34,072 bases of DNA from Verrucomicrobiota bacterium (GTDB lineage Bacteria > Verrucomicrobiota > Verrucomicrobiia > Verrucomicrobiales > Akkermansiaceae). The notes under the pieces are model-generated. The model was not told the origin of the DNA and made no database searches. It saw only the letters and a program-made list of their open reading frames with translations. A program made the translations under genes and the position numbers. Shown one piece after another: positions 32,622 through 34,072 of this stretch. Every line of letters starts with the position of its first letter. The first letter of the stretch is position 1. The stretch is from positions 1 to 34,072 of the forward strand of contig JAPLUI010000277.1 of assembly GCA_026397725.1 (NCBI GenBank), read 5' to 3'.

Positions 32622-33833
32622 ATGGGCTTGAACACGACCATCCTCTGCCTTGCCATCCTCTGCCTGCTGGTGTGGGCGCTGCGCCAGCGTGCGATCATCC
32701 GGCGCCTGCGCCACCCGGAACCAAGCCAGCACGCAGCGGACTTGCACGCGCTCGCCGCAGCCCGCAACGAACGCGACAGCCTGCTCAATGCCTTTCCCGA
32801 TGCCTGCCTCATCGCCGACGCCCAAGGCCTCATCCAACATTGCAACCAAGCGGCGATTTCTTTGTTAGGGCCGGTGCCGCCGCGCGGTCGCGCGGTGTTG
32901 GAAACCCTGCGCGACGCCCGCCTCGCCGCACCCTATCTGGAATGCCGCAACAGCGGCAAACCCGCAGCCGCCCACATCCACCTGCCCGCCGAAGCCGCGC
33001 CGGGCCGCAGCCCGAACACCAGCAGCGGCGAAGCCGTCTGGCTGGTGGATGCCGCGCCGCTGGCCCAGGCCGAGGGCCCGCCGCACATCCGCATCCTGCT
33101 GCGCGATCTATCAGCCGAGCACCAACTCGAGCAAATCCGCCAGGACTTCGTCGCCAACGCGTCCCATGAACTGCGCACCCCCATCACCCTGGTGGATGGC
33201 TATCTGGAGACCTTCCTCGAGGCGCCAGAATTGTTAGATGATCGACCCGCCGCGCTGCGATTTCTCGGGATCATGCGCAAGCACACCGGGCGCATTACCC
33301 GCATCATTGAGGACATGCTGCTCATCTCGCGCATCGAATCCAGTGACGCGTCCACCCTGCGGATGGAGACCTTTGCGCTGGCGGAATGCGTGCAGGACCT
33401 CATCGATCGCCTCGAGTCCCTCATCCGCGCCCAACACGCCACGGTCTCCATCCAACTTCACGACCCGGGCGTCACTCTCCACGGCGACCGGTTTTATTGG
33501 ACCCAGATTCTGTTCAACCTCATCGAGAACGCCCTCAAACAAAACCCCAAGCCCGGCCTGCAAGTCATCATCCACAGTGAGCCGAGCGATGCCGGCCTGC
33601 GCATTGAAATCACCGACAACGGCATCGGCATTCCCGCCGCCGATATGCCCTTCATCTTCAAGCGTTTCTATCGGGTGGAAAAGCACCATTCCCAAAACCA
33701 GATCAAGGGCACCGGGCTCGGTCTATCCATTGTCAAGCGAGCCATCGAGGCCCACGGCGGCAGCATCACCTGCCACTCCGTGCCCGGCGTCCGCACCAGT
33801 TTCCAGATCACCCTGCCGGAGCAAGAGTTGTAG
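32622..33833 (+). CDS. phoR: Phosphate regulon sensor histidine kinase PhoR
   Basis: The 403-residue kinase has one N-terminal membrane helix (residues 4-20), a short cytoplasmic linker and a PAS domain (about residues 50-165, LLNAFPDACLIADAQGLI). The kinase core follows: H-box FVANASHELRTPITLVDGYL (His 182), N-box NLIENALKQNP, DNGIGIP, FKRFYRVEK and GTGLGLSIVKRAIEAHGG. The lack of a periplasmic sensor domain fits PhoR, which takes its signal from PhoU and the Pst transporter. It phosphorylates PhoB. The final Leu codon and stop (TTG TAG) are the first bases of the repeat array that follows, so the C-terminus may have been trimmed or altered when the repeat inserted. Confidence 0.93.
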   Translation: MGLNTTILCLAILCLLVWALRQRAIIRRLRHPEPSQHAADLHALAAARNERDSLLNAFPDACLIADAQGLIQHCNQAAISLLGPVPPRGRAVLETLRDARLAAPYLECRNSGKPAAAHIHLPAEAAPGRSPNTSSGEAVWLVDAAPLAQAEGPPHIRILLRDLSAEHQLEQIRQDFVANASHELRTPITLVDGYLETFLEAPELLDDRPAALRFLGIMRKHTGRITRIIEDMLLISRIESSDASTLRMETFALAECVQDLIDRLESLIRAQHATVSIQLHDPGVTLHGDRFYWTQILFNLIENALKQNPKPGLQVIIHSEPSDAGLRIEITDNGIGIPAADMPFIFKRFYRVEKHHSQNQIKGTGLGLSIVKRAIEAHGGSITCHSVPGVRTSFQITLPEQEL

Positions 33834-34072
33834 CGGCGGTCTGTGACTACTTTTCCCCTGCGGGAAAAGTCGCTGGCGGATGCATCGCACATCTCTTTGG
33901 CATCGACGCTCATAGAGCGCCGCTACAAGGCGTGCCTGCGCAAGCATTGTAGCGGCGGTCTGTGACTACTTTTCCCCTGCGAGAAAAGTCGCTGGCGAAT
34001 GCATCGCGCATCTCTTTGGCATCGACGCTCACAGAGCGCCGCTACAAGGCGTGCCTGCGCAAGCATTGTAGC
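33828..34072. repeat. 119-bp tandem array of REP-like units
   Basis: Units start at 33828, 33947 and 34066 (third cut by the window end). Each begins TTGTAGCGGCGGTCTGTGAC and contains the reverse complement of that tip (GAGCGCCGCTACAA, ending near 33928 in unit 1), plus an inner hairpin ACTTTTCCC-CTGC-GGGAAAAGT. The two full units differ at only a few bases. The tips match those of the elements at 108-226 and 381-512, but the interior is unrelated. Confidence 0.88.

Overview
The window is about 34 kb of GC-rich DNA from a bacterium of the Verrucomicrobiota, most likely Verrucomicrobiaceae or a close relative. The main evidence is two large tandem genes that I recognise as 'Verru_Chthon cassette protein A', a family restricted to this phylum. 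Start codons are typically preceded by a C-rich tract instead of a Shine-Dalgarno sequence. No rRNA, tRNA or CRISPR array was recognised.

Layout. 1-690: a duplicated gene 3' end fused to REP-like inverted-repeat elements. 696-1139: a small conserved-looking hypothetical gene. 1146-10502, minus strand: three tandem, unequally decayed copies of a two-gene module. Gene A is a giant prepilin-like, cell-surface type protein, and gene B is a secreted protein of about 240 residues. Read in the direction of transcription, module 1 keeps B and only the last codons of A, module 2 keeps A and no recognisable B, and module 3 keeps both. Both surviving A genes carry a frameshift at the same spot, made by different indels (+8 and -4) that give the same phase. 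Each module has a similar promoter (TTGCCA, 17 bp, TAnGnT).

10575-14245: a secreted polysaccharide deacetylase, then housekeeping ffh (SRP GTPase) and miaA. 14497-15003, minus strand: a secreted Lys/Asp-rich repeat protein with regularly spaced CxxC pairs, which I do not recognise. 15262-20440: a tgt-yajC-secD'-secDF operon, in which a stand-alone copy of the SecD periplasmic domain precedes a full SecDF fusion. 20795-22081, minus strand: a NhaD-type Na+/H+ antiporter.

22294-33833: a complete phosphate-starvation locus: OprP/OprO-type porin, pstS, pstC (with a very large periplasmic insert), pstA, two pstB genes, phoU, phoB and phoR. The porin brings phosphate across the outer membrane, PstS binds it, PstCAB imports it, PhoU links transport to signalling and PhoR/PhoB control the regulon. 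phoB and phoR are separated by about 1.9 kb holding an hsdR 5' fragment and a higBA toxin-antitoxin pair. The window ends in a 119-bp tandem array of the same REP-like family seen at its left edge, and the first repeat supplies the phoR stop codon.
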